Position numbers and translations under genes: made by a program | In this document: one piece after another, positions 27,112 through 35,573 of the stretch | Layout of the letters: every line of letters starts with the position of its first letter | Position numbering within the stretch: the first letter of the stretch is position 1 | Notes under the pieces: generated by a model | What the model was told of the DNA's origin: nothing | Seen by the model: the letters and a program-made list of their open reading frames with translations, nothing else | The model's database searches: none | From: Arsukibacterium tuosuense | GTDB lineage: Bacteria > Pseudomonadota > Gammaproteobacteria > Steroidobacterales > GCA-2729495 | DNA length: 64,000 nt | Reading direction: 5' to 3' | Assembly (NCBI GenBank): GCA_945872065.1 | Contig: CAMBYH010000002.1 | Location: 35,567 to 99,566 of the forward strand

Positions 27112-28221
27112 TCAGCCTGCATATGCGTCAAGATCCGAATCGCCCATGGTCAGGTACCACGCACCCGGGTCCAGGATGAGCTGGCTGTCGGGCTCATCCA
27201 GCCCGCCAGTGGCAACAAGGAACTGATGCTGGGCCTGCCGGCTCCGGAAGCCGAACTGCTGAAAGCAGCGCTCCAGACGCAAATGAGCAAGAAAGCACAC
27301 GACGCTTACGGCACCCATTCGGCGCAATTCCATAACTGACTCAACGAGCAACCGACGACTGGCTGACTCATCAGATGGCCGGACCACGAGATCCACAATG
27401 AGTCCGCGGCGATAGCGGTAAACAGCGTCGGGCTCCCTGATCATTAGTACTGCGATGCCTGCAACTTCGCCCTCCCGTCGCAGTTCCAGACAGGTAAAGG
27501 CTGCCGTTGGCCGCTGCTGGTACTTCCACGTCAGGTAGGCCGCATCCCGCACCACTCCACAGGTAACCTCCTCCGCCATCTGCTGCCAGAGCACATCGTG
27601 TTCGTGGCCAAACCGCTCTACCCGGGCGATGGACCAGGACCCCCGGCTGCGCCAGCGCTGCCACTCGAAGGCGCAGCGGTCTGCCAGCGCCAGAAAGCCG
27701 GCAGCAGCCTCTGCGACCAGTGGTGGTAGTTTGTTGCGCAGGTCGAAACCATGCTTCACCACGAGCATAAAAACCGGCAGTGTCCGCACCAGATGCCAGC
27801 CCAGCGCGAACTGCAGCTCCCGCATCTGCTCGGTCTGGCCAAGTGACAGGTTACAGGGCAGTTCCTCCAGGGACTTCCGGACCAGCATGGGACCGATGGC
27901 TGAGCCCCGCACTTCATTGGCCGCCATTGTTTCAACAAACCAGCCCGTGACCAGACTGCGGGTGCCGAACTTCAGGCGGACAGGAATGGCACCTTGGTGA
28001 GCAACCACCCTGCTGTTCCGCCGGTACATCCAGACCAGCGGCGCAACTCCAAGGCGCACTGCGGACTCAACAAACATCCAGCGCCAGTTCGGGAGAATGG
28101 TTTCAGGTGGCCGGGCAGGATAGGCCTCCCGCTGAAAGGCATAGACCTCAGACTCGAGATCTGCGGAATAGCCAACGAAGCCCTTCGCAGGCCGGGTGGA
28201 TTCGTGCGTGGATTCGGTCAC
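27112..28221 (-). CDS. GNAT-fold acyltransferase-like protein, function unknown
   Basis: 369-residue soluble protein. The N-terminal part resembles GNAT domains (YAFQREAYPARPPETILPNW, VVAHQGAIPVRLKFG). The second half contains LIVDLVVRPSDESASRRLLV, a GNAT-like acetyl-CoA site. The C-terminus ends with the WYLTMGDSDLDAY motif I associate with uncharacterised GNAT proteins of polysaccharide loci. It lies between the SDR and the glycosyltransferase. If the upstream genes make an acyl thioester, this is the natural transferase, but nothing in the sequence proves the substrate. Confidence 0.65.
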   Translation of the reverse strand: MTESTHESTRPAKGFVGYSADLESEVYAFQREAYPARPPETILPNWRWMFVESAVRLGVAPLVWMYRRNSRVVAHQGAIPVRLKFGTRSLVTGWFVETMAANEVRGSAIGPMLVRKSLEELPCNLSLGQTEQMRELQFALGWHLVRTLPVFMLVVKHGFDLRNKLPPLVAEAAAGFLALADRCAFEWQRWRSRGSWSIARVERFGHEHDVLWQQMAEEVTCGVVRDAAYLTWKYQQRPTAAFTCLELRREGEVAGIAVLMIREPDAVYRYRRGLIVDLVVRPSDESASRRLLVESVMELRRMGAVSVVCFLAHLRLERCFQQFGFRSRQAQHQFLVATGGLDEPDSQLILDPGAWYLTMGDSDLDAYAG

Positions 28222-28259
28222 TGGATCTGGTTCTGCAGGGGCGGAGACAGGGAGGCGGA

Positions 28260-29015
28260 TTAAAAGCGCAGTCCGCCGTCCAGATCGAGGACGCGGCCAG
28301 CAAAATAGTCATTTTCCATGATGAACTGTATCGCGTGGGCGAACTCATCCAGCGTCCCGAAGCGACCCACCGGCGACTCGCTCCTGATGCGCTCCAGGAA
28401 CATGGCGGGCACATTCCTGGTCATTCCCGTCTCGACGAATCCCGGACTGAGGGCCGCAACCCGGATACCGTAGGGTGCAAGCTCCTGCGCCCAGGTAACC
28501 GTCAGTGACGCAACGGCCGCTTTGGTGGCAGCGTAGGCGCTCTGACCCGGATTTCCAGAGCGCACGACTGAGGAGACATTCACGACCAGGCCCTTCCGCC
28601 GGGCGTTGATCATTGCCGTGGCCACTGCGCGCGTCATGAGAAACGTGCCGGTGAGGTTGCTATCAAGGGTTTCCTGCCAGTCCACGATGGAGTGCTGCCG
28701 CACGCGCTTGCCGAGACGCGAAACCAGAGTCTGGTCACGCAACACGGCCGCATTATTTATCAGCACCTGGATGCCGCCAGACTCAGCCTCGACCTGGGCA
28801 ACGACCCGGTCGACATCGTCCGGCTTGCCCACGTCCCCGGGGAGCCAGCCGATCTGGCCTCGGGGATCGGCCAGGCTACGGCAGTGGTCCAGCGCTTCGC
28901 CGTCCCTGTCGACCACCCAGACTCGCGCGCCCTGATCCCGGAGGTGGCAAGCCACGCTGGCGCCGATCCCGGACGCCCCACCAGTAACCAGGACAGTCGC
29001 ACCCGCCGGATTCAC
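28260..29015 (-). CDS. SDR oxidoreductase, FabG-like
   Basis: 251-residue NAD(P)-dependent short-chain dehydrogenase. The cofactor loop is VTGGASGIGASVA near 10-22. INNAAVL marks strand 4, VNVSSVV carries the catalytic serine, and SAYAATKAA the YxxxK. LSPGFVETGMT follows, and the end VLDLDGGLRF is typical of FabG-type reductases. The GTG start overlaps the ACP stop as GTGA, so the two are translationally coupled. A reductase acting on an ACP-bound 3-oxoacyl group is therefore likely (inference). Confidence 0.85.
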   Translation of the reverse strand: MNPAGATVLVTGGASGIGASVACHLRDQGARVWVVDRDGEALDHCRSLADPRGQIGWLPGDVGKPDDVDRVVAQVEAESGGIQVLINNAAVLRDQTLVSRLGKRVRQHSIVDWQETLDSNLTGTFLMTRAVATAMINARRKGLVVNVSSVVRSGNPGQSAYAATKAAVASLTVTWAQELAPYGIRVAALSPGFVETGMTRNVPAMFLERIRSESPVGRFGTLDEFAHAIQFIMENDYFAGRVLDLDGGLRF

Positions 29016-29257
29016 GCATGTGACTCCTGGGGGCGATCAATGATCTTCACGATATCCGCTATGGACTCCACCTCAATGGCGTCCTCGACCGGGATGTGAG
29101 TACCGAATTGCTTCTGGATCTCAGCCATCAGACTGACGTGGCCAAGCGAATCCCAGCCATTGATATCACCGGGGCCAGTACTGTCGCTAAGCTCGTCCGG
29201 ACTGCACTTGAAAAGATCGGCCATCAGGGCCTTTAGCTTCGTGTTGGTCTCACTCAT
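29012..29257 (-). CDS. Acyl carrier protein
   Basis: 81-residue acidic helical carrier. The phosphopantetheine serine is S37 in GWDSLGHVSLM. The preceding LKALMADLF and following VEDAIEVESIADIVKII match helices 1 and 3 of ACPs. It is a dedicated carrier, since no fatty-acid synthase gene is near. It lies 45 bases after the LuxC-like gene and overlaps the SDR start by four bases. The Sfp-type transferase at 13381 could activate it. Confidence 0.92.
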   Translation of the reverse strand: MSETNTKLKALMADLFKCSPDELSDSTGPGDINGWDSLGHVSLMAEIQKQFGTHIPVEDAIEVESIADIVKIIDRPQESHA

Positions 29258-29302
29258 GGAACTCTCCGACTGATTGTCTTGCTGTGCTAACGGCGCGGCT
29301 GG

Positions 29303-30571
29303 CTAACGACCCGCCTCGCTGCGGACCACGAAACGCGTGAGCCGGGAGACCAGACCGATGCCGTCCCACGGATTCTCGAAATGATTCCCCTCCCCCGGAT
29401 TAGGAAACCGGCATACGCCTCGCCAGGCAGCCTGCTCGGAGAACGCGGCCAGATCCTGAGGTGGTAGCTGCACCACGCAGGTCTGGGCATTCTCAGGAAC
29501 GAAGGGATAGATCTCGTCCAGCGACTGATAGGGCACCACTTGAACGAAACGGTTGGCGCAGTCGATGCCATCCGCCGGCGCCGCCATAATCGCCACCGTC
29601 CACTGGGTGCCCCCGTCACGCAGCACCGTACCGCCGGACAGGATAGCCCGGGACCGGTCCAGGCTGATGCGAAATGTCTCGGCAAAGTCCAGGCCGTGCC
29701 GCCGGAACGCTGCACTCTGGCGTGCGAAGGCCTCCTGGAACAGCCCCATGAAGGCGTCGAAGCCCGCCTCATCCGGGACTCCTTTGACGAAGACGACTTG
29801 GGGTGAACTGCAGGCCAGCTGGTCGAAAATGACGATATCCGTGACCAGGCGGGTAACGGCAGTGGGCTTGATGACGGCCGGATCAATCACGGCCATGCTC
29901 ATGCGCGGTCCGAACACAACATCCTCGCAGTCCCACCGGGTGGGCAGGCCACGGATCGCATCGACCGCATCCCGCCCCCCCCAGGCAATGCGAACATCGG
30001 CCGCCAGGCTCATGGCATGCTGGGCCTCCGTGTGATTCCTGTCGAAGGTAACCACCAGCGTCTCGTCACTGATGATCCGGCCGACGGGTGACTGGGCGGC
30101 CAGAGAGCGCAGCAGCGGTGACATCACGTCGCCCTGGCGGGAGCTGAGCCGGATCGCGTTGGCATTGCCCAGGGCGGCGCTGACTGCCCAGGAAAACACC
30201 GCGAGCAAGGGCACGTTGCCGGCCACCCAGTGGCAGACCAGGCCTCGGGGCAAGAGGCGCAGGCTTTTCCTTGGACCGATGGCGACGAACTGGCTCAGGG
30301 CATCGGGGGCCGGAACCTCCCGGGCAATCAGGCTGCGAAGATTGTCCTCGCGCAGGAAGGCGCTCAGGAATGCGAGACCATCCGCAGGGAGACCCTCGCG
30401 AAGGTTGCGGGCACCGGACAGCAGCGCCTCAGAGAGGCCATGCAGCGCCGCGAGCCGCTCATTGACCCCCGCACTGGCCTGCCGGGGGGCGCTCCGTAAT
30501 GCTGCCAACTGGCCAGCGAAGTCTGTCCCCGGAGATGCCGGGGTCCACACAGGCTCAACGGCGGGGGACAT
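29303..30571 (-). CDS. LuxC-like acyl-CoA/acyl-protein reductase
   Basis: Aldehyde-dehydrogenase-like enzyme that reduces an activated acyl group to an aldehyde with NADPH. From the ATG at 30571 (after GGGGG; 17 bases inside the LuxE-like gene) it has 422 residues. The LuxC marks are LPRGLVCHWVAGNVPLLA and DVRIAWGGRDAV. The acylatable cysteine is C254 in QLACSSPQVVFVKG. The usual bacterial bioluminescence partners LuxA/B/D are absent, so this is not a light-producing operon. Here it probably makes an aldehyde intermediate. Confidence 0.85.
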   Translation of the reverse strand: MSPAVEPVWTPASPGTDFAGQLAALRSAPRQASAGVNERLAALHGLSEALLSGARNLREGLPADGLAFLSAFLREDNLRSLIAREVPAPDALSQFVAIGPRKSLRLLPRGLVCHWVAGNVPLLAVFSWAVSAALGNANAIRLSSRQGDVMSPLLRSLAAQSPVGRIISDETLVVTFDRNHTEAQHAMSLAADVRIAWGGRDAVDAIRGLPTRWDCEDVVFGPRMSMAVIDPAVIKPTAVTRLVTDIVIFDQLACSSPQVVFVKGVPDEAGFDAFMGLFQEAFARQSAAFRRHGLDFAETFRISLDRSRAILSGGTVLRDGGTQWTVAIMAAPADGIDCANRFVQVVPYQSLDEIYPFVPENAQTCVVQLPPQDLAAFSEQAAWRGVCRFPNPGEGNHFENPWDGIGLVSRLTRFVVRSEAGR

Positions 30572-31688
30572 CGCTGCACCCCCGGACTTCGGAGCGCGGC
30601 GCGCGACCCTCGAAGAGAAAAGACTTCCCGGGACGACCACAGGGGCAGCCGTCTGCGTGCACGATGCGTCCCAGGTCTTCGGTTAACACGCTGTGATTCG
30701 GGGCCGCCAGCGGGAGACAGCTGATCAGCTGGATCAGCCCAGATTCGCCTGTTGGCGCTGGCGCGAGAGTGTCGCCGCGTCGTGTAATCACATCCGCCCA
30801 GTAGGGCACGTGTTTGTAGCCCTCGGAACAATCCGGGTACGGCATGCCGATCTGCTCCACCGCCCCATAGAAGTCCACGACTCTGTCCGGGCGCAGGCCC
30901 CAGGGGCCCGAGACCACTCCATTAAACACCGGTTTGCCGACCGCGAGTTCCACGAGCTTCTTCCAGCCACCACTGTGGAGGAGCACCGAGTCCGGATGGG
31001 CTCGCGGCAGGTCCAGACTGGCCATCTGCCGGTGGGCGTTGTAAAGCATGAAAGTGAAGCCGTAGGCGATGAATGGAGCGTCGCCGATCTTGGCGAGAGC
31101 CCGGTGCAGGGCATCGGGATCAAGCTCTGGTCCGTCGCGGCCCTCGCGGAGTACAAAGTGGAATTCAGTTGCCAGGTGGGCAAGCGCCAGGATAGCTGCG
31201 CCCCGGGCACTGAAAGCCTTGGCGCCTCGCACCGTCTCTTCGAGGTCAAAAACAATGTACGGGCGGCGCTCCGCGCCGATGAAGTCGGTGAGGATGAGGT
31301 TGGCCGAACGGGACTGCCGCTTCCGGCTGGCCTTGTCGATGTAGATTCTGGACGCCTGCGTCGACGTGGTTGCGGAGGACCGGACCACGGCCACCTCACC
31401 TGCGACTGACTTCAGGTCGTACTCCTTAAATACCGTAACGGGTACAAACGGGTAGCGCTGTACGTAGTCACCGTCGCCGCCGCCATACTGCTCCCAGTCA
31501 GTCAGCAACCTCGCGTAGCCGGGACACCGCTCCCGGTGGTACTCCAGCAACTCCGCCAGTCTCGACGCAAGGAAAATGGCCTTCTCTGCGGCGGGCATGG
31601 CAAAGGGCGCCAGGCCCGGCACGAACAGCTGAAGTTCCGGGGCTGCGGCAGCCTGGCCAGGCACCGTCAGCTCTCCATTAGTGGCCAT
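30555..31688 (-). CDS. LuxE-like acyl-protein synthetase
   Basis: 377-residue member of the LuxE/PaaK-related adenylating family, which activates a carboxylic acid as acyl-AMP and hands it to a protein thiol. YPFVPVTVFKEYDLKS lies near residue 80. RSSATTSTQASRIYID takes the place of the SSGTTG phosphate loop, so the loop is divergent. LLHSGGWKKL and VVDFYGAVEQIGMPY are LuxE signatures, and CPCGRPGKS lies near the C-terminus. Its ATG abuts the stop of the ligase (TGAATG), and its end overlaps LuxC, so these genes are tightly coupled. Confidence 0.84.
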   Translation of the reverse strand: MATNGELTVPGQAAAAPELQLFVPGLAPFAMPAAEKAIFLASRLAELLEYHRERCPGYARLLTDWEQYGGGDGDYVQRYPFVPVTVFKEYDLKSVAGEVAVVRSSATTSTQASRIYIDKASRKRQSRSANLILTDFIGAERRPYIVFDLEETVRGAKAFSARGAAILALAHLATEFHFVLREGRDGPELDPDALHRALAKIGDAPFIAYGFTFMLYNAHRQMASLDLPRAHPDSVLLHSGGWKKLVELAVGKPVFNGVVSGPWGLRPDRVVDFYGAVEQIGMPYPDCSEGYKHVPYWADVITRRGDTLAPAPTGESGLIQLISCLPLAAPNHSVLTEDLGRIVHADGCPCGRPGKSFLFEGRAPRSEVRGCSDVPRR

Positions 31689-33116
31689 TCAGGTGATCTC
31701 CCGCACTGCGAGACTGGAATCGTTCGGCGAGAGGCGGGATCTCTGGAGCTTGCCATTGGCTGTCATCGGAAACTCTGTAACCTCAAAATATCGGCTCGGC
31801 ACCTTGGCTGCCGGGAGTCGGCTCGACAAGAACTCGACAAGCACCCTGCGCAGGGTGGGCTGCCGTAACTTGATGTACGCCGCGGCCACCATACCCCGCT
31901 GAGCGTCCTCGAGGCCACTGATGGCACAGGCTTCCACGTTCGCGTGCGTAGCAAGTACCCGCTCGATCTCGAGAGGTGCCACCTTCTCGCCCCCTACATT
32001 GAAGACGTCATCGCGCCGCCCCACGACGTAAAGGTAGCCACACTTCAGGTAACCCAGGTCTGCCGAGAGCAGGAGGCCGTCAGAGGTAAATGCGGCCGCA
32101 GTTGCCTTGGGATCATTCAGATAGCCTGCGAACACATTGGGGCCCCGGACGGCGATGATTCCCTGTTCGCCATCCGGCAGTGTGGCGAGAGTGACCTCAT
32201 CCAGCACCCGGATCTCCAGCCCTGCGATTGGCCGGCCACAAGTAGGCTCCCCGAATTTTGGGTCGTCGTCCCGAATAAAGGACACCCGTGGTGTCGCCTC
32301 GGTCATGCCGTAGTTGTCGAAGAACACCGCACTGGGAAAGATCTGCCGGATTTCGGGCAGGAGGCCCCGGTCCATTGCAGCGCCAGCCGAACAGATGACG
32401 CGGACCGCTGGCATTGAAATTGGTGTCAGACGGCGCATCGTGCAGAGTGCCTGGTAAGTGGTAGGCACACCGCAGAAAGTCTGCAATTCGAGTTCGTTGA
32501 CCGCGCGCGCAAACTTTAAGGGATTGCGCAGACTGGCAAACAGGCGGCTGCGACCCCCCACAGCAAACATGCAGAACAACTGGGAGAGCAGCGCGTAGCT
32601 GTAGTGCAGAGGGAGGACTATCGCTGCCGATGGGTAGTCTTGGTAGTTCAGGTAAGCCCCGATCGCCTGAACAGAGTGCGCAAGGTTCGACTGGGAGACC
32701 ACGACGCCCTTCGGCACACCGCTGGTTCCGGAAGTGAATAACACCAGCGCCGGCAAAGCGGCGTCCCGCCTGTCGAGACCGGGGCCACGGTGGGCCTCTG
32801 CCTCGTCAACGGTGACGAGCGCCCAGTCGCCACAGGGTTCAGCCAGCTGACTGATCAGAGCCTCCGGCGCCAGGGGATCGATCGGGACAGCCACGTTGCC
32901 GCTATAGGCAATCGCACACAACAGGCGCACAAAACCCACCGTGCGTTCGGCCGGCAGGAGCAGAAAGCGGCCGGTGCCAAAGCGCCGCGTCAGCCCCGAG
33001 GCAACGACCTGGGCCTCGTCTCGGAGTTGGCCGTAGGTCACCGCCCGCTCGTCGTCTACCAGTGCGATGCGCGAGGGATCTGCGGCGTCGAGCCAGTCTA
33101 GGAAGTGACCCGGCAC
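31689..33116 (-). CDS. AMP-dependent acyl/amino-acid ligase (adenylating enzyme)
   Basis: 475-residue ANL-superfamily enzyme, which would form an acyl-adenylate and load it on CoA or the nearby ACP. Core motif A3 is LVLFTSGTSGVPKGVVVS, A5 is FFDNYGMTEATPR, and A7/A8 are LLSADLGYLKCGYLYVVGRRDDVFNVGGEKV, here described by its ends. The A10 lysine is in MTANGKLQRSRL. The GTG start lies 19 bases inside the upstream gene. Its length is that of stand-alone ligases. The substrate cannot be told from sequence. The ACP three genes on is the obvious acceptor. Confidence 0.87.
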   Translation of the reverse strand: MPGHFLDWLDAADPSRIALVDDERAVTYGQLRDEAQVVASGLTRRFGTGRFLLLPAERTVGFVRLLCAIAYSGNVAVPIDPLAPEALISQLAEPCGDWALVTVDEAEAHRGPGLDRRDAALPALVLFTSGTSGVPKGVVVSQSNLAHSVQAIGAYLNYQDYPSAAIVLPLHYSYALLSQLFCMFAVGGRSRLFASLRNPLKFARAVNELELQTFCGVPTTYQALCTMRRLTPISMPAVRVICSAGAAMDRGLLPEIRQIFPSAVFFDNYGMTEATPRVSFIRDDDPKFGEPTCGRPIAGLEIRVLDEVTLATLPDGEQGIIAVRGPNVFAGYLNDPKATAAAFTSDGLLLSADLGYLKCGYLYVVGRRDDVFNVGGEKVAPLEIERVLATHANVEACAISGLEDAQRGMVAAAYIKLRQPTLRRVLVEFLSSRLPAAKVPSRYFEVTEFPMTANGKLQRSRLSPNDSSLAVREIT

Positions 33117-34255
33117 AGCCCCTCCACCGTCTGCTGTACACCCGTCAGGTAGGTCAGCAGTTCCTGGCTGTTCTCAGGCCGGCGGGGGTTCGATCGGATC
33201 GCAACATCCTGTTGCATGCGAGCCGCCACGGCACGGCGGTAGGCCTCGTCTCCAAGCCGCCAGACCGCGGAGTCGGGGGCGATGCCGGCCAGAGCATCAG
33301 CCACAACGGGCTTCACCCTTTCGGCCAGTTCGTTAACGTCCCGCAAACCGAGCCGCTTAAGCAAACCAGTCATCTGGGCTGTGCCGCCGTTGAAGCGCAA
33401 CCCATCGAGGAGACCACTGGCGTTGGCCTGCCCGTGGGGCACACCATCCATGGCCAGAGCATGGGCAGCCGCGTGCACCACACCTACAGAGCAGTTGGCT
33501 GCAGCCACACCGCCCAGGAAGCTTGCCTCAAGCAGCCGTTCCAGTCGGCTTGGCGATGGCGGTGCCGAGTAGTGGGCGAGGATCGTGTGCAGCGCGCTGA
33601 TGGCCGCCTCTTTCCCAAGAGGGACCGGGACCAGGGACAGGAAACCTTCAATGGCATGACTGAGTGCGTCACACAAAAAGCCCGCCAACTGGGCGCGACC
33701 GAGACTCTCCAGGAAGCGTGCGTCGAGGACGACGCGATCAGCCATGAAAAATGGCGTGACCACTGCGCTCTTCGCACCCCCGGGCAACTGGAACACTGCG
33801 ACGTCCGCCGCCTCGGCTCCGGTACCGCAGGTGGTGGGAACCAGCCAGAATCTGGGGCGGGCGGAGCCCGGATCCTGACTGCGGAGCTGGCCGGTCAGGG
33901 GGTCGAGCAGCCCGGCCTGGGTGGCCCATGCGAGGCGGGCCCAGTCGAGCACCGAACCGCCGCCGATTGCCACCAGTTGTCGAGCCGGGTGGCGGTCAAG
34001 AAACCGGGCCGCGGCGGTAACACCCGCGGCATCAGGCTCGCCAGGTGCCTTGGTGAGATGATTTTCCGGCCCGAGGCGGACGCCAGCACGGTCGAGTACC
34101 CGGGCGATCAGCGCCGTGGCTGCCGGCGCAGCCGTCGTCAGAAACACCATTTCCGACACTCCCGGGTCCTCGGCCAGGACGCGCAGAGACCCCGTGCCGC
34201 TGGTCACTGACGCGGCGTGGCGGAAGACAGGAAAAGTTAACTTTATCTTGGCCAT
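33098..34255 (-). CDS. Iron-containing alcohol dehydrogenase family protein
   Basis: 385-residue group III alcohol dehydrogenase. The dinucleotide-binding GGGS is in LVAIGGGSVLDWARL. VPTTCGTGAEAADVA is the family signature. Metal-binding histidines are in DALSHAIEGF and VVHAAAHALA. It is the first gene of the nine-gene minus-strand operon and would reduce an aldehyde to an alcohol or the reverse, plausibly acting with the LuxC-like enzyme. A candidate sigma-54 promoter lies directly upstream. Confidence 0.87.
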   Translation of the reverse strand: MAKIKLTFPVFRHAASVTSGTGSLRVLAEDPGVSEMVFLTTAAPAATALIARVLDRAGVRLGPENHLTKAPGEPDAAGVTAAARFLDRHPARQLVAIGGGSVLDWARLAWATQAGLLDPLTGQLRSQDPGSARPRFWLVPTTCGTGAEAADVAVFQLPGGAKSAVVTPFFMADRVVLDARFLESLGRAQLAGFLCDALSHAIEGFLSLVPVPLGKEAAISALHTILAHYSAPPSPSRLERLLEASFLGGVAAANCSVGVVHAAAHALAMDGVPHGQANASGLLDGLRFNGGTAQMTGLLKRLGLRDVNELAERVKPVVADALAGIAPDSAVWRLGDEAYRRAVAARMQQDVAIRSNPRRPENSQELLTYLTGVQQTVEGLCRVTS

Positions 34256-34278
34256 ACACGCTATCCGGTGTGCATTCT

Positions 34279-34294
34279 AGCAGTCCGGGTGCCG
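34279..34294 (-). promoter_or_regulatory. Candidate sigma-54 promoter of the LuxC/LuxE operon
   Basis: On the minus strand CGGCACCCGGACTGCT matches nine of twelve fixed positions of TGGCACGN4TTGCW. The GG and GC doublets are at the correct spacing, and both GGCAC and TGCT cores are present. Transcription would start near 34268, leaving a short 13-base leader before the alcohol dehydrogenase ATG. The nearby prsR encodes a sigma-54 activator. Confidence 0.42.
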
Positions 34295-34352
34295 GGCTTA
34301 ATGTGACGCCATCTGCCATCTACCGGGGCACCGACCGGGGCCAGAATGCTCC

Positions 34353-35561
34353 CTAACGACCGAGACGCAGCGCCCAGACCCTCGTGGGCTCACTCTCGAA
34401 AAAGCTCCCGCTCACCAGGACAAACACGTCCAGCTTCGGCGAGTACACCAGGGTGTAGTTAATCTCCAGCGGCGGCAGGTCAGCCCCCTCGATCCTGAGC
34501 CAGCGGTCACGACCATAGTCGTAGAGGCAAGTGATGTTGCGCCAGCCAGCTACGTCGGGGGGCAAGACCAGGGTCATCCCGCGCGAGGAATCGTAGGCGG
34601 CCGGGAAGTAGTGGCCTCCGCCTGCAGGACAGAGATCGCCGCCCGGCGAGCGCCGCTGCCACTCGCCGCGCTGCCCGGGCACCGACCCAGGTTTATAGAC
34701 CCAGACATCTCCGGCACCGAGTGGCCTGCCAAACACCAGCATCACGCCATGCCGACTGTCGAACTCCGCATTGAACCAGCCCCAGTGGTGCGTCTCCGAC
34801 GTCGCCAGCTGCCACTCGCGGCGGTCTGGCCCGAGTTCCCAGACACCGATCCGGGGCAGTTCGTCTTCGCCGCCCAGGCGCACGAATGGCGTGGCAACAG
34901 CCGTGGATGAGTACGCAATGACGGTGTTCCGCAGCGGATCGTAGACGGCGCCGGCGGCAAAGAAGTTGGGCAACCCGTCCTGCAACTCCGGCGCCATTCG
35001 CCACTGCCGATTCTCGAGCGCGTACGTCCAGGCCGGATCGGTCTGGGCACCGGGTGCCGGAACGAAGCTGTGCTTGGCGCCAGAAAAGACCATGACCGAA
35101 TCAGCCGACAGGTCATAGATCATCGCGTCGTAGATGTGCATTGGCCAGGGCTGCAGTTGCTGGAGCCCTGCCACCCTGCGTCCCTTGGCGTCCGTGCGCA
35201 TGGCGTAAGGGGGCGACGGCGGCTGGTGTCCGATCCACCTAAGGTCTCGCAGGCGCAGCTCGTAGATCGCGTTATCGAAACTCACCAGGTGCTCATCGGC
35301 ACCGAACAGAATCAGACTGTCCCGGGATTGGTCGTAAACGGACCCCGAATGACTCCACCTGAATGGGGGTGCCGGGCCCAGCGTCACCGGCATCTCGATC
35401 CAGCGATTAACGGGCAGCTTGAGTTCCCAACCGGTGCGGGGAGCCGCTGGCTGCGTGCGCAGAGCTTCCAGATCGACGCTGGCTGTCAGTGCCGCGCCCA
35501 GGGCAAGGCAGGCCAGCACCACTGCATATACGGACCACGCCGGAACTCTTTTACCGTCCAC
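34353..35561 (-). CDS. Membrane-anchored kelch-like beta-propeller protein
   Basis: 402 residues from a GTG start. One N-terminal membrane anchor (AVVLACLALGAALTA, about 13-30) precedes a periplasmic domain. That domain is built of repeats with the kelch pattern: RWSHSGSVYDQSRDSLILFGA, IYDAMIYDLSADSVMVFSGA, FAAGAVYDPLRNTVIAYSS and HGVMLVFGRPLGAGDVWVY. Such propellers bind glycans or act as oxidases; no catalytic site is recognised here. It follows the TRAP-like protein by 12 bases on the same strand and is probably co-transcribed with it. Confidence 0.68.
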   Translation of the reverse strand: MDGKRVPAWSVYAVVLACLALGAALTASVDLEALRTQPAAPRTGWELKLPVNRWIEMPVTLGPAPPFRWSHSGSVYDQSRDSLILFGADEHLVSFDNAIYELRLRDLRWIGHQPPSPPYAMRTDAKGRRVAGLQQLQPWPMHIYDAMIYDLSADSVMVFSGAKHSFVPAPGAQTDPAWTYALENRQWRMAPELQDGLPNFFAAGAVYDPLRNTVIAYSSTAVATPFVRLGGEDELPRIGVWELGPDRREWQLATSETHHWGWFNAEFDSRHGVMLVFGRPLGAGDVWVYKPGSVPGQRGEWQRRSPGGDLCPAGGGHYFPAAYDSSRGMTLVLPPDVAGWRNITCLYDYGRDRWLRIEGADLPPLEINYTLVYSPKLDVFVLVSGSFFESEPTRVWALRLGR

Positions 35562-35573
35562 TGTCCTGCCCGC

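Noticed and set aside
29303..31688. Bioluminescence operon
   Set aside because: LuxC- and LuxE-like genes are present but luciferase subunits and the LuxD thioesterase are absent.
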